Part shown: piece after piece, positions 1 to 8,551 of the stretch
Layout: each line of letters starts with the position of its first letter
Numbering within the stretch: position 1 is the first letter of the stretch
Source of the DNA: Paraglaciecola sp. L1A13
GTDB taxonomy: Bacteria > Pseudomonadota > Gammaproteobacteria > Enterobacterales > Alteromonadaceae
DNA: 64,000 bases
Direction of reading: 5' to 3'
NCBI RefSeq assembly: GCF_009796745.1
Contig: NZ_CP047024.1
Span: 2,542,001-2,606,000 of the forward strand
Made by a program: the position numbers and the translations under genes
The notes under the pieces: generated by a model
Database searches by the model: none
Seen by the model: only the letters and a program-made list of their open reading frames with translations
What the model was told of the DNA's origin: nothing

Positions 1-2
1 TT

Positions 3-176
3 GAGCAAAGAGAATTCTGTGATTGGGCCATGGCTTATTGCACAAAAGAGCGAAACGTATCAGTTCATCAATATAACGATAGAAGCATACTTGAGGATAA
101 GCTGGGCTTTTCTGCATCCGATGAAACGCCATCGAGAACCTTGCTGCTTAACTTCTGGCTGAGAAATAGTGCTTAA
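3..176 (+). CDS. C-terminal end of an unrecognised protein, cut by window start
   Basis: An open frame enters from the left edge and ends at TAA 174-176, giving about 57 residues rich in charged and aromatic positions (starts EQREFCDWAMAYCTKERN, ends LLLNFWLRNSA). The other two forward frames are less convincing. No family is recognised. The next 150 bases hold the operator and promoter of the sulfur-transport genes, so this is the tail of an upstream gene rather than part of that operon. It could also be a chance open frame because only the end is visible. Confidence 0.4.
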   Translation, partial: EQREFCDWAMAYCTKERNVSVHQYNDRSILEDKLGFSASDETPSRTLLLNFWLRNSA

Positions 177-275
177 CTAAACGTTGTTATACAGGCGAAT
201 TTTTTAGGAAGAAAATACGTCTTGTTCTATTATTTATATAAGTAATAATAATATTTCACTTTGAATCCACCCACT

Positions 276-304
276 AATATCGTATATTTACGAATAACGA
301 TATT
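276..304. promoter_or_regulatory. Probable ArsR/BigR-type operator for the sulfur-transport operon
   Basis: A perfect 8-bp inverted repeat AATATCGT / ACGATATT (276-283 and 297-304) separated by 13 AT-rich bases lies 20 bases before the first start codon. ArsR-family repressors bind AT-rich palindromes of this kind, and an ArsR-family gene is the third gene of the operon. Autoregulation through this site is inference. Confidence 0.55.
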
Positions 305-323
305 TACAGGGTATTTTTGATCT

Positions 324-782
324 ATGAACACTGATTTTCTTCTTCAAGCCTTCCTTGGTGGCGGCTTAATCGGCCTTGGTGCCTTTATTCTGATGCTGTT
401 TAACGGACGAATTGCGGGTATTTCAGGGATCGTATATGGGGCGATTTCTAACAGTGGTAAAAGTAATCTATGGCGCTGGTATTTTCTAGCAGGGCTGGTT
501 ATCGCGCCACTATTAACAACCCCTTTTGGTTTTTCACTACCTGATACCTTTGCCGGGTCGTTCAATGTGCCAGCAGATTCATTTTTTACTCGCTACCTTG
601 TGATAGTACTCGGAGGGTTACTGGTAGGCTTTGGCACAAACTTAGGCTCTGGGTGCACAAGCGGCCACGGTATATGCGGCATTAGTCGTTTATCTTCACG
701 CTCTATTTTGGCTACCGCAATATTTTTACTCAGCGCTATTATCACCGTGACCATAATTAAGCATGTATTGGGGAGTCTGTAA
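324..782 (+). CDS. YeeE/YedE-family sulfur-compound transporter, first half (PmpA-like)
   Basis: 152-residue integral membrane protein with four hydrophobic segments. It carries the YeeE/YedE (DUF395) signature near residues 104-116, GTNLGSGCTSGHG, whose conserved cysteine is thought to relay thiosulfate or persulfide sulfur through the channel. Full-length family members have two such halves in one chain; here the second half is the next gene, which begins at the last base of this stop codon. The pair with a downstream ArsR regulator resembles the PmpA/PmpB plus BigR/YgaV arrangement. Transport of reduced sulfur is family knowledge; the exact substrate is not shown. Confidence 0.85.
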   Translation: MNTDFLLQAFLGGGLIGLGAFILMLFNGRIAGISGIVYGAISNSGKSNLWRWYFLAGLVIAPLLTTPFGFSLPDTFAGSFNVPADSFFTRYLVIVLGGLLVGFGTNLGSGCTSGHGICGISRLSSRSILATAIFLLSAIITVTIIKHVLGSL

Positions 783-1270
783 TGAATAAACCTATATTTA
801 GTGATGTCAAACCAACAACTGAGCCCCCTACTTCCGAGGTATCTAATAGCAAGTATAATGTAGTGGCTTTACTCGCTGGTCTTTTATTTGGTGCTGGCTT
901 AACTATTTCCACCATGGTGGACCCTGCCCGCGTTATCGGCTTTCTCGATATATTAGGTGCTTGGGACCCCGCTCTAGCGTTTGTTATGCTTGGCGGAATT
1001 GCGGTTTACATGCCCCTGTATTGGTTGTTCGTTCGCAATAAGAATAAAGCGCTGCTAGGCGGGCCGCTGCATTTGCCAACCAAGCAAGAAATCGATAAAC
1101 CACTAGTCTTGGGCGCAAGTATTTTTGGTATTGGTTGGGGCATTACAGGTATATGTCCAGGGCCGGCCATTACTAATCTAACAAGTGGTGATATCAGCAT
1201 TTTTGCTTTCATAGTGGCGATGGTAATTGGTATGCTTATCGCAACAAAATATAAGAGTACATTAGGATAA
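782..1270 (+). CDS. YeeE/YedE-family sulfur-compound transporter, second half (PmpB-like)
   Basis: 162 residues: a short polar N-terminus of about 28 residues, then four to five membrane segments. The signature GICPGPAITNL near residues 124-134 is the second-half counterpart of the CTSGHG motif in the preceding gene and holds the second conserved cysteine. The start overlaps the previous stop by one base (TAATG), so the two are translationally coupled and probably form a heterodimeric channel. The neighbouring regulator suggests expression responds to reactive sulfur species. Confidence 0.85.
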   Translation: MNKPIFSDVKPTTEPPTSEVSNSKYNVVALLAGLLFGAGLTISTMVDPARVIGFLDILGAWDPALAFVMLGGIAVYMPLYWLFVRNKNKALLGGPLHLPTKQEIDKPLVLGASIFGIGWGITGICPGPAITNLTSGDISIFAFIVAMVIGMLIATKYKSTLG

Positions 1271-1278
1271 CAATATCA

Positions 1279-1581
1279 ATGACCCTTGAAGACATGCGCA
1301 ATAACGCTGATAAAGCAGCAGCGCTATTAAAGGCAATGGCGAATCAACATCGATTACTATTGTTGTGTTTATTAAATAATGGAGAAATGTCGGTATCTGA
1401 GCTTAACCAGCAGGTGTCAATTCCACAATCAAGCTTATCTCAGCATCTTGCAGCTTTACGACGAGAAAACTTGGTAGTGACTAGGCGTGATGCGCAAACT
1501 ATTTACTATTCACTAGCAAGCGAAGAAGTAAAAGCGATTATCAATACACTTTATCAGCTATATTGCGCGCCTGAAAATTAG
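1279..1581 (+). CDS. ArsR-family regulator, BigR/SqrR-like persulfide sensor
   Basis: 100-residue winged-helix repressor. The recognition helix region reads SQSSLSQHLAALRREN-like (SIPQSSLSQHLAALRR), typical of ArsR proteins. It has exactly two cysteines placed like those of BigR/SqrR: C30 in LLLLCLLNNG and C96 near the C-terminus (YQLYCAPEN). In those proteins the pair forms a polysulfide bridge that releases DNA. The gene starts 8 bases after the transporter pair, so it is co-transcribed, and it probably represses the operon through the palindrome at 276-304. Metal-binding ArsR motifs (ELCVCDL type) are absent. Confidence 0.82.
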   Translation: MTLEDMRNNADKAAALLKAMANQHRLLLLCLLNNGEMSVSELNQQVSIPQSSLSQHLAALRRENLVVTRRDAQTIYYSLASEEVKAIINTLYQLYCAPEN

Positions 1582-1669
1582 GCGCTGCATATTGTTATAT
1601 CAGCAAATAGTGACCAACAAAAATCGTCTACAGCTGTACTGTCATAAAAGATCCGTTTTAAGTACCCTT

Positions 1670-1945
1670 TTATTTTTGTGCCGCGCGGTACACAGATAAA
1701 GTCCATTTCGTCACTTTTTCTTTCACCACGTGCTCATTGACCGGCTTAGTCAGATAGTCGTTCATACCGGCACTTATGCATTTATTGCGTTCACCAAGCA
1801 TGGCATTTGCTGTCATAGCGATAATAGGAATATCTTTATATTCTGCCCCGGCTTCGCCTTTTCGAATACGTTGGCTGGTTTCGTAGCCATTCATTATCGG
1901 CATTTGACAGTCCATTAATACGCAGTGAATGACTTCGTTTTTGGC
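1670..1945 (-). pseudogene. Remnant of a response-regulator receiver domain (probably from a hybrid kinase)
   Basis: The frame encodes the C-terminal two thirds of a receiver domain: the phospho-acceptor segment VLMDCQMPIMNGYE, the conserved MTAN segment and the KPVN lysine. The first beta strands and the acidic pocket are missing, and an in-frame TGA lies just upstream (about 1946-1948). The nearest ATG (1915) starts only three residues before the phospho-acceptor Asp-type position, so no functional receiver could be made. It ends with a normal tail after the domain. I read it as the leftover of a hybrid kinase or receiver gene after deletion. Confidence 0.7.
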
Positions 1946-2206
1946 TCAGATTGATAAACCTTTATGCCGGAAAACCTGCAGGGTTTTATAATGTTTTTTA
2001 TGGACGTCGGATTTATGAATAAATAGCACCAACAAGTCATACAACCAACGCAATATTTTAGTTTATGTTTACAGTTCTTATTTTGGTGTTAACGGGGTAG
2101 TATTTAGTTTAAAAACTTGTTTTAAAACAATTTTTCGTTATAAAAAATAGAATATTATGAAAAAAAGGCAACCACTGTTGCCAATAAATGATCAAGGGGC
2201 ACACTA

Positions 2207-3088
2207 GTGAACGTAAAGCGCATTTTAGTAATAGCGGATCGCAAAGATTCTTCACAAAAGGCTTTGGCACACGCAGCGTTGATGGCGGAGCAATTCAAAG
2301 CCACACTGCACGTTGTCGGCTTTAGTTACGAGCGTTTGTCAGTTTTAGATGAAAGCATGACAAAAGAAGATATCGAGCTTGCCAAGCAAAAGATTATTCA
2401 CGCTAACCAAACATGGCTAGATGAAGCGGTCGTCATGAATTCGTTACCAAAATCCACCACAGATGAGATGATCTGGAGTAAAGACATTGCCACTTGGGTA
2501 ACCAAGCACTGTGTTGATCATAAATACGATTTAATATTAAAAACAGGCCATCGCAGTGAGCACGCGTTTTACGTGCCCACGGATTGGCATTTACTGCGCA
2601 ATGGCAGTGCGCCGGTTTTGTTAGTCGCCGAGAAAAAATGGCGGAAAAAACAAGCCATTATGGTCACCCTTGATATGGCATCTAAAAAGAAAACAAAGCA
2701 AGCCCTTAACCAACAAGTTATTGATGCGGGTAAGATGCTTGCTGCTGCTAATGATATGCCATTGCATGTTTGCTTTAGCTTGGCGATTTCACCAGTACTA
2801 AAAGACTTAGGAATTGTCGATAAAAACAAATCAGTCAAGGCAGCGAAAAGTAAATATATTCCTAAAATCCAAGCTATGTTCGGTGATGATGGCATCCCGC
2901 TGGAAAATATTCATATCAAATCTGGCTACGCAGACAAGGTTGTACCCAGTGTGGCATCTGACATTGGTGCAGCGCTAGTTATAATGGGCAGTGTTGGCCG
3001 GAAAGGTTTGAAAGCAAAAGTATTGGGCAATACTGCTGAAAGCGTATTAGCCTTACTAAAAACAGACGTAATGATAATTCAGCCCTAG
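2207..3088 (+). CDS. Tandem universal stress protein (UspE-like)
   Basis: 293 residues with two Usp folds (about 1-145 and 148-293). The second domain keeps the ATP-binding pattern G-2x-G-9x-G-S/T: GSVGRKGLKAKVLGNT followed by AESVL. The first domain has the sequence TDWHLLRNGSAPVLLV typical of UspE N-terminal halves. GTG start chosen at 2207, with AAGGGG about 10 bases upstream and a small hairpin (GGCAAC-CACT-GTTGCC, 2167-2182) in the leader. A second UspE lies at 50717, so the window has two paralogues. Cytoplasmic stress-survival role is family knowledge. Confidence 0.85.
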   Translation: MNVKRILVIADRKDSSQKALAHAALMAEQFKATLHVVGFSYERLSVLDESMTKEDIELAKQKIIHANQTWLDEAVVMNSLPKSTTDEMIWSKDIATWVTKHCVDHKYDLILKTGHRSEHAFYVPTDWHLLRNGSAPVLLVAEKKWRKKQAIMVTLDMASKKKTKQALNQQVIDAGKMLAAANDMPLHVCFSLAISPVLKDLGIVDKNKSVKAAKSKYIPKIQAMFGDDGIPLENIHIKSGYADKVVPSVASDIGAALVIMGSVGRKGLKAKVLGNTAESVLALLKTDVMIIQP

Positions 3089-3155
3089 TTTCAGTTGTAT
3101 CGGCGTCACGTCGTCTATTTCAATGATGATGATGGCGCCGCTTACAAACTTTACG

Positions 3156-3440
3156 TCACGCCGTCTGCATAGTTTCCACGCGTTTGAATTGATTCACACT
3201 AAACCAAAACATCGGCATTACCGCACATGCAACGATTATATTCGATAGCGGAACGGCTAACCATACGCCCGTTATTCCTATGTACTTAGGCAGGATCCAC
3301 AAAAATGGTAACTGCACCAACACATTGCCTAATGACACAAATAAAGCAGACCCGCCCTTGCCTATTGTCACAAATTAGATAGCCAACAGAAAAAACAATC
3401 CATCTAGGTAAAGCGTAAAAAAGTACAGATTCAAACTGGT
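3156..3440 (-). pseudogene. Decayed MATE-family efflux transporter, C-terminal piece
   Basis: The minus strand encodes a late MATE segment, IGKGGSALFVSLGNVLVQLP, followed by two membrane helices and a short tail ending at 3156. In the same frame upstream lies LYLDGLFFLLAI, then an in-frame TAA stop, then FVTIGKGG, where intact homologues read without interruption. The N-terminal two thirds of the protein are absent. The GTG at 3371 only makes a 71-residue fragment. This is a broken gene, not a small transporter. Confidence 0.7.
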
Positions 3441-3646
3441 TTGCCAAACACATACATGTACGGGCTTGCGATCAAATGTTCTTAGGCACTATGTTGGAGA
3501 TTGGCGTGGTAAAACGCTGCGACCGTTCCATTGGTCATATAGAAAGGTGGTTTATCGATCAGCTAAAAATACTTATCGCAAAATGATATACAGCTTCACG
3601 CACAACAAGAATGCGTTGCTAGAAAGTACCGCTAGGCCCATTCAAA

Positions 3647-3682
3647 AAATAAGCGGCCAATATCACTATTGACCGCTTATTT
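3647..3682 (-). terminator. Rho-independent terminator of the dehydrogenase-GNAT gene
   Basis: Long stem AATAAGCGG(C)CAATA / TATTG(A)CCGCTTATT with one mismatch and a short loop. Read on the minus strand it is followed directly by a run of six T, and it begins 31 bases after the stop codon at 3713. Confidence 0.85.
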
Positions 3683-3712
3683 ACTGATTTAACATTGGTT
3701 ACGCGTACCGGC

Positions 3713-5308
3713 TCAAAGCGTCAACGAATATATAACCTGATGGGCATCATCACGATCCATTTTTTCAGTCATACCTAATTCACCAGCGAGCTTCCTCATA
3801 TCATGATTGTCGGCTAATTCGATAGCATACAAAGAGCCAACATTATGCGCCTTGGCATACGCAATAAGATGTTCAGTCAGTAATTTACCTAACCCTTTAT
3901 GTTGCCATTTATCACTTATCGTTACCGCAATTTCATAAGCAGAGTGTTCACCGGTGAAGGCGTAACGACTTTCGCCTATTTCTAATTCGGCTCCTGTTTG
4001 TGAGTCATGTTCTGTTGCTACAAACGCCATTGAATTTTGACCGTCAATCGTACAAAGGGTTTTTAACATGGCGTCAGACAAGGTGTTTATCCCGCCTAAG
4101 AATCGATAATGCTTCGTTTGCGCAGAGAGTCCGTTGACGAATTCAGACTCAAGTTGTTTGTCTTGCTCACTGATAGGTCTGATGGTGATTTTTTTGCCAT
4201 CTAAAACATGCTCGCATACTTCACCAGGTATATGCTTGGTTGTTTCGCTAACCAAGGGCTCGTTATTGCCAACAGAATTATCGGTAAAATCAAGCACGAT
4301 ACGTGCAGCTACCTCCCCGGCTTTCAAACGATTAAGCACGTGATTCACATCAGACAGTGGGCATAACTCAATGTCAGCTTTAACTTTACCATCAGCTGCG
4401 AATGCCAAGGCTTCTGCCATGTCTTGCCTTGTTCCTACAAATGAACCTTTAATCGTTTTACAATTGGCTACTACGTCAAACAAATCTGTGGGAAATTCTC
4501 CAGGCGGTAGGCCCACTAACACGCAGGTGCCCGTTTTTCTGGTCATCTCTACCCCTTCTTTGAACGCTGTCATTGAAGGTGCCGTAATCAGTACGCCATG
4601 AGCCCCGCCGTTGGTCGCGTGTTTAACTTTTACCGCCGCATCTTGGCTAAAAGCGTTGACCACGGCGTCAGCACCCAGGCCTTTAGCGTGCTCCAGTTTA
4701 GAATCGTCTATATCAACTGCACACACTTTCAAGCCCATGGCTTTTGCATACTGAATCGCTAAGTGCCCTAACCCACCGCAACCTAACACAACTAACCATT
4801 GCCCGGGTTTAGCGCCCGTTTCTTTTATACCTTTGTAGCTAGTGACACCGGCACAAATAATAGGGGCAGCTTGAATAGCCGATAAACCAGCAGGAATATG
4901 CGCCACATAGCGAGGATCCGCGATAATATATTCGGCAAACCCGCCATCTTTACTGTAGCCGCCAAACTCAGCATCTGCACATACGGTTTCCCAAGCGGAT
5001 AAGCAATACTCACAATGACCACAGGCTGAATAAAGCCAGGGCACACCCACCCTATCACCGACCTTAACTTGGTCAACGCCGGCGCCTAATGCGACTACTT
5101 TACCTATTCCTTCGTGCCCAGGTGTGAACGGTAGTGTTGGCTTTAAGGGCCAGTCACCCGCAGCGGCATGTAAATCAGTATGACAAACACCACATGCTTC
5201 AGTTTTTACTAAAATTTGCCCCTCAAGAGGTGTGGGGATTTCGCACTCTTGAATTGATAATGGTTGTCCAAATTGTACAACTTTAGCCGCTTGCATCATG
5301 TCTTTCAT
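3713..5308 (-). CDS. Zinc-dependent alcohol dehydrogenase fused to a GNAT acetyltransferase domain
   Basis: 531 residues from the ATG at 5308; the frame stays open to 5545 but that extension is unlike the family. Residues 1-340 are an AdhP/AdhA-type medium-chain dehydrogenase: catalytic zinc ligands C42 (CGVCHTD), H65 (PGHE) and C152, structural zinc cysteines 96, 99, 102 and 110, and Rossmann motif GCGGLG 176-181. After a polar linker, residues about 374-531 form a GNAT domain with the acetyl-CoA loop QHKGLG at 469-474. Bacterial AdhP normally ends near residue 340. Two FNR boxes lie upstream, so induction at low oxygen is likely. The fusion might couple acetaldehyde or ethanol metabolism to acetylation, but that is a guess. 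Confidence 0.88.
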   Translation of the reverse strand: MKDMMQAAKVVQFGQPLSIQECEIPTPLEGQILVKTEACGVCHTDLHAAAGDWPLKPTLPFTPGHEGIGKVVALGAGVDQVKVGDRVGVPWLYSACGHCEYCLSAWETVCADAEFGGYSKDGGFAEYIIADPRYVAHIPAGLSAIQAAPIICAGVTSYKGIKETGAKPGQWLVVLGCGGLGHLAIQYAKAMGLKVCAVDIDDSKLEHAKGLGADAVVNAFSQDAAVKVKHATNGGAHGVLITAPSMTAFKEGVEMTRKTGTCVLVGLPPGEFPTDLFDVVANCKTIKGSFVGTRQDMAEALAFAADGKVKADIELCPLSDVNHVLNRLKAGEVAARIVLDFTDNSVGNNEPLVSETTKHIPGEVCEHVLDGKKITIRPISEQDKQLESEFVNGLSAQTKHYRFLGGINTLSDAMLKTLCTIDGQNSMAFVATEHDSQTGAELEIGESRYAFTGEHSAYEIAVTISDKWQHKGLGKLLTEHLIAYAKAHNVGSLYAIELADNHDMRKLAGELGMTEKMDRDDAHQVIYSLTL

Positions 5309-5417
5309 TGTTGATAGCCCGTCCAAATTATTTTGTATATAAGAGACCAAATGTATGGGGTTGCGTCTCTTACTGTTTTTATTTGAACAGACCTTAAATG
5401 ATCGAAAGATTAACAAG

Positions 5418-5431
5418 TTGATAACGATCAA
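5418..5431. promoter_or_regulatory. FNR box, perfect match (adh-cytochrome divergent region)
   Basis: TTGATAACGATCAA matches the FNR/Anr consensus TTGAT-N4-ATCAA at all ten positions. It lies 110 bases before the dehydrogenase start at 5308, suited to class II activation of that gene. Confidence 0.85.
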
Positions 5432-5498
5432 TGAAACACTCAAGAATTGAAAATAGTTGCTGCACAAACCAGTAAAGAATAACAAACTCGTTTCAATC

Positions 5499-5512
5499 TT
5501 GATCAGCATCAA
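5499..5512. promoter_or_regulatory. FNR box, perfect match (upstream of cytochrome c gene)
   Basis: TTGATCAGCATCAA, again ten of ten consensus positions, 95 bases before the cytochrome c ATG at 5607. With the box at 5418 this gives each divergent gene its own site. Confidence 0.85.
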
Positions 5513-5606
5513 GAAGACAAAAACTAGACCCTTTCTTTTTGTCATCAGTGCGTTAGTTTATCTAATCACCAATGTTAGTAAAAAGCTTACAATTAAGGGT
5601 GTTATC

Positions 5607-6071
5607 ATGAAGACAATACTGTTACCAAGTTTACTTGTATTTGCATTTTTTTTATCAGGTTGTAACAAGGGGCCTGACTCTCCTAAAGGGTTTAGTTTAC
5701 CCAAAGGAGATGCAGAAAAAGGCGAGCTCGTCTTTAAAGAATATCAGTGCCTCGCCTGTCACAACCTCGAAGGGTATGACGAGCCTATGTTAACAAAAGT
5801 ATTTAACGATCCCATTGAATTAGGCGGCACATCCGCTAAGGTGAAAACCTACGCTCAACTTGTTACATCAATTATTAATCCATCACATGAATTTGCGCCA
5901 AGGTCTAAAGTATTAGAGTCTGTGGTAGATGAAAATGGTCAATCAAAAATGATGGTGTTTAATGATGTTATGACGGTCACTGAGTTAGTGAATCTGGTGT
6001 CATTTCTACAACCTAAATACAAAGTAAAACCTATTCAATATACTAATTATATGCAGTACCAAGTACCTTAA
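5607..6071 (+). CDS. Lipoprotein mono-haem cytochrome c
   Basis: 154 residues from the ATG at 5607; an in-frame extension to 5457 is open but would bury the signal. Lipobox LSGC ends at C19, so the mature protein is anchored to a membrane facing the periplasm. One haem site, CLACH at 48-52, and a methionine-rich C-terminal half that can supply the distal ligand (YMQYQVP end). The FNR box at 5499 and the cbb3 oxidase elsewhere in the window suggest a low-oxygen electron carrier. The exact partner is unknown. An overlapping terminator-like hairpin follows. Confidence 0.82.
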   Translation: MKTILLPSLLVFAFFLSGCNKGPDSPKGFSLPKGDAEKGELVFKEYQCLACHNLEGYDEPMLTKVFNDPIELGGTSAKVKTYAQLVTSIINPSHEFAPRSKVLESVVDENGQSKMMVFNDVMTVTELVNLVSFLQPKYKVKPIQYTNYMQYQVP

Positions 6072-6106
6072 ATAGTGTGATACGCCAGTTTAACACCCTG
6101 TATGTT

Positions 6107-6132
6107 AAGCGGAGTTTATTAAGACTCCGCTT
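6107..6132 (+). terminator. Terminator-like hairpin after the cytochrome c gene
   Basis: AAGCGGAGT / ACTCCGCTT, a perfect 9-bp stem with an 8-base loop, 36 bases after the stop at 6071. The tail (GTTTAC) is only weakly T-rich. Confidence 0.6.
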
Positions 6133-6195
6133 GTTTACAAAGGCCTTTTCAGTTACAAAAACCTTTTAAGTCGAGATTTAACGACGAGTAAAACG

Positions 6196-7158
6196 ATGGA
6201 ATTTAAAGAGTATTATGAAATTCTAGGCGTCCCCGAAGACGCTGAGATAAAAGAGATCAAAAAGGCTTACCGCAAGTTGGCACTTGAGTTTCATCCTGAC
6301 ATGAACCCAGATGAAGGTGCCGAAGAAAAATTTAAAGAAGTCGCGGAAGCGTATGAAGTATTAAAAGATACTAAGCGACGTGCCGAATACGACGAGTTGC
6401 GTAAATATGGTGGCCAGACTAACGCTGGGTTTACTCCGCCACCAGGTTGGCAAGGTAACGCTCAAAATGCCAATTGGGATAGTAGCGGTGAAGATTTTTC
6501 AGATTTTTTTAATTCAGTATTTTCTGCTCGCAGGTCTAGAGGCGGCGCGCAAAATGGAGCATTTAATCAAGGGCGGCATCAAGCCGACTACGCGATGAAA
6601 GGGCAAGATGCAGAAATTGAAGTGCCGATTTTTTTAGAAGATACCCTAAAAGACGCCTCGAAAACTGTTGAGTTTATGCAATCTGAAGTGCAAAACGGTC
6701 AGATGGTAAAACAGAAAAGAACGTTGAAGGTGAAGATCCCTCACGGCGTTGTTGATGGTCAGCGTATCCGCCTCAAAGGTCAAGGTGGAAAAGGTGCCCA
6801 TGGTGGCGAAAGCGGTGATCTTTATCTACACATTCGACTTGTTCCTCACCCATTGTTTGACGTTCAAGGCCATGATTTGATCATTACTCTGCCTATTGCA
6901 CCATGGGAAGCGACCTTAGGGGCCGACGTGACCGTTCCAACACTAGATGGAAAAGTTAAAATGACCATTCAACCGAACAGTCAAAGCGGCCAAAAGCTGA
7001 GGATCAAAGGAAAAGGTCTCAAGCGCAAATCCGGTAGTGGTGATTTATACGCAGTACTGAAAATAGTTAATCCGCCCAGCAGTAACGAAAAAGCCGATAA
7101 CCTATGGAAAGAACTCGCAAAAGCGAACACGTTTAACCCCAGAGAAGAGTGGAGCTAA
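6196..7158 (+). CDS. cbpA: CbpA-type DnaJ co-chaperone
   Basis: 320 residues. J domain at 4-69 with the HPD motif at H33-P34-D35, a Gly/Phe-rich linker (about 72-135), then the two beta-rich substrate-binding CTD domains; there is no DnaJ zinc finger, which is what separates CbpA from DnaJ. Length and layout match E. coli CbpA (306). It stimulates DnaK and also binds DNA as a nucleoid protein in stationary phase. The CbpM partner gene follows at 7164, and the CbpA reading frame contains its ribosome binding site. Confidence 0.93.
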   Translation: MEFKEYYEILGVPEDAEIKEIKKAYRKLALEFHPDMNPDEGAEEKFKEVAEAYEVLKDTKRRAEYDELRKYGGQTNAGFTPPPGWQGNAQNANWDSSGEDFSDFFNSVFSARRSRGGAQNGAFNQGRHQADYAMKGQDAEIEVPIFLEDTLKDASKTVEFMQSEVQNGQMVKQKRTLKVKIPHGVVDGQRIRLKGQGGKGAHGGESGDLYLHIRLVPHPLFDVQGHDLIITLPIAPWEATLGADVTVPTLDGKVKMTIQPNSQSGQKLRIKGKGLKRKSGSGDLYAVLKIVNPPSSNEKADNLWKELAKANTFNPREEWS

Positions 7159-7163
7159 TAGCA

Positions 7164-7475
7164 ATGAGCGAAACTATATTAAAAATCTCAGTTGACGAAT
7201 TGTGCGAAAACATTGAAATCGATCACGATCTTGTCATTGAAGTCGTTGAGTACGGGATTGCTGAGCCCATCGAGGGCCAGTCCCTAGCAGAATGGAAATT
7301 TGACCCCACAAGTGTGCACTGGTTAAAAAAAGCAATCCGTCTCAACAAACAGCTAGAAATAGACTGGATAGCCGTTGCTATGGTTATCGATTTATTAAAG
7401 CAGCGTGAAGCCCTTGAATATAAAAATCAAAATTTACAACGACAATTAGCGCGTTTCTGGGAATCCGAGACCTAA
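7164..7475 (+). CDS. cbpM: CbpM-type inhibitor of CbpA
   Basis: 103 residues from ATG 7164 (GTGGAG ribosome site at 7149-7154); a GTG at 7149 would overlap cbpA and is less likely. The protein is small, acidic and helical with the MerR-like fold of the CbpM/YccD family (ISVDELCENIEID near the start, LKQREALEYKNQNLQRQL coiled tail). CbpM binds the J domain of CbpA and blocks both co-chaperone and DNA-binding activity. The operon order cbpA-cbpM is the conserved one. Confidence 0.9.
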   Translation: MSETILKISVDELCENIEIDHDLVIEVVEYGIAEPIEGQSLAEWKFDPTSVHWLKKAIRLNKQLEIDWIAVAMVIDLLKQREALEYKNQNLQRQLARFWESET

Positions 7476-7526
7476 TTAGCAAACCAATCAAGCTGATGTT
7501 TGTCTAGCCCACTTTATTGATAAACA

Positions 7527-8369
7527 CTACTTGCTTGGTTTAGGTTCAATATGTACCAATACATCTTGTATATTAAACTTACTTGCTAAGATGGCTTCGA
7601 TTTCATCGGCTATATGATGGGATTCTATGGTCGGTAAGTCTGGATCGACGGTTACAATAACATCGGCTACTCGGCCATTGGCGCCGGTTCGTGAACGTAC
7701 TCTGATGACAGAACTGACCTCTTTCAAATTATTTACTTCAGCTGAAATAGTACTAGGATCAATATCGCTGTAATCGACCAGTATCGGAATAGCGCGTTGA
7801 AAAAGCTTAAACGCTAAATAGAAAATCAACAGCGAAACAATGCTCGCAAACACCGTGTCCAGCCAGTAATAACCTTGTGCCGCAAGCTGCCAACCAACAA
7901 TAACCACCACTGTGGTCAAAACATCACTCAAGGTGTGACTTGCATCAGCCTGCAGAATATCCGACTCAAGACGATTTGCCCAATATCGTTCCCAGATAGT
8001 CAGCAGAATATTGGCCACGAGGGTGCAAATTAATATAACAAGTCCTAAAAAATTTTGCTCAACGGGTTCGCCAAAGCGATTATATGCACCAATTAACATT
8101 TCAAATGCCACAATGCTCAATAATGATGCTAGCCCAAACACGGCTATTTGCTCAAATTTTTGATGCCCATACTGATGATCTTTATCAGCAGGTGAATTCG
8201 CAATATTGGTTGCCATCCATGCCAAAACATTGTTTATAACATCTGTGAATGAATGTACCGCATCAGCAATAACAGCGGCTGAATTAGCAGAAATACCAAC
8301 CCCTAATTTAACAACACTCATCAGTAAATTGACACTGCCCTCAATAAGCAACACGCGTTTAACATTCAT
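7527..8369 (-). CDS. Cation diffusion facilitator (CDF) metal efflux transporter
   Basis: 280 residues with six membrane helices and a cytoplasmic C-terminal domain from about residue 200. The transport-site motifs are present: HSFTD (H39 to D43) in helix 2 and SHTLSD in helix 5. A cytoplasmic loop histidine (YGHQKFE) follows helix 2. The C-terminal domain carries HHIADEIE and HIEP, typical of FieF-like proteins. Exports Zn2+, Fe2+ or similar divalent ions by proton exchange; the exact ion cannot be read from sequence. Its promoter lies in the short region shared with the divergent fixL-like gene. Confidence 0.88.
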   Translation of the reverse strand: MNVKRVLLIEGSVNLLMSVVKLGVGISANSAAVIADAVHSFTDVINNVLAWMATNIANSPADKDHQYGHQKFEQIAVFGLASLLSIVAFEMLIGAYNRFGEPVEQNFLGLVILICTLVANILLTIWERYWANRLESDILQADASHTLSDVLTTVVVIVGWQLAAQGYYWLDTVFASIVSLLIFYLAFKLFQRAIPILVDYSDIDPSTISAEVNNLKEVSSVIRVRSRTGANGRVADVIVTVDPDLPTIESHHIADEIEAILASKFNIQDVLVHIEPKPSK

Positions 8370-8551
8370 TTATATCCACCTTTTATGATATACAATAATC
8401 CTAAGTGAGTTGTCGTGACCCGTATTGTTGTCTTATAACCTTATATATACCTTTTATAAGGGAGTTAAATTCGATACTTTAAGTAACAAAACTTTTTATT
8501 CTTTCAATAATTTACCTATTAGGTGCCCGAATTTTATAGAATATCGCGGTA

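Noticed and set aside
3466..3672. 68-codon plus-strand frame
   Set aside because: No ribosome site or family features, and it overlaps the terminator hairpin of the opposite gene.
5309..5545. 79-residue N-terminal extension of the dehydrogenase-GNAT frame
   Set aside because: It crosses both FNR boxes, has no family counterpart, and the ATG at 5308 gives the expected AdhP-like start.
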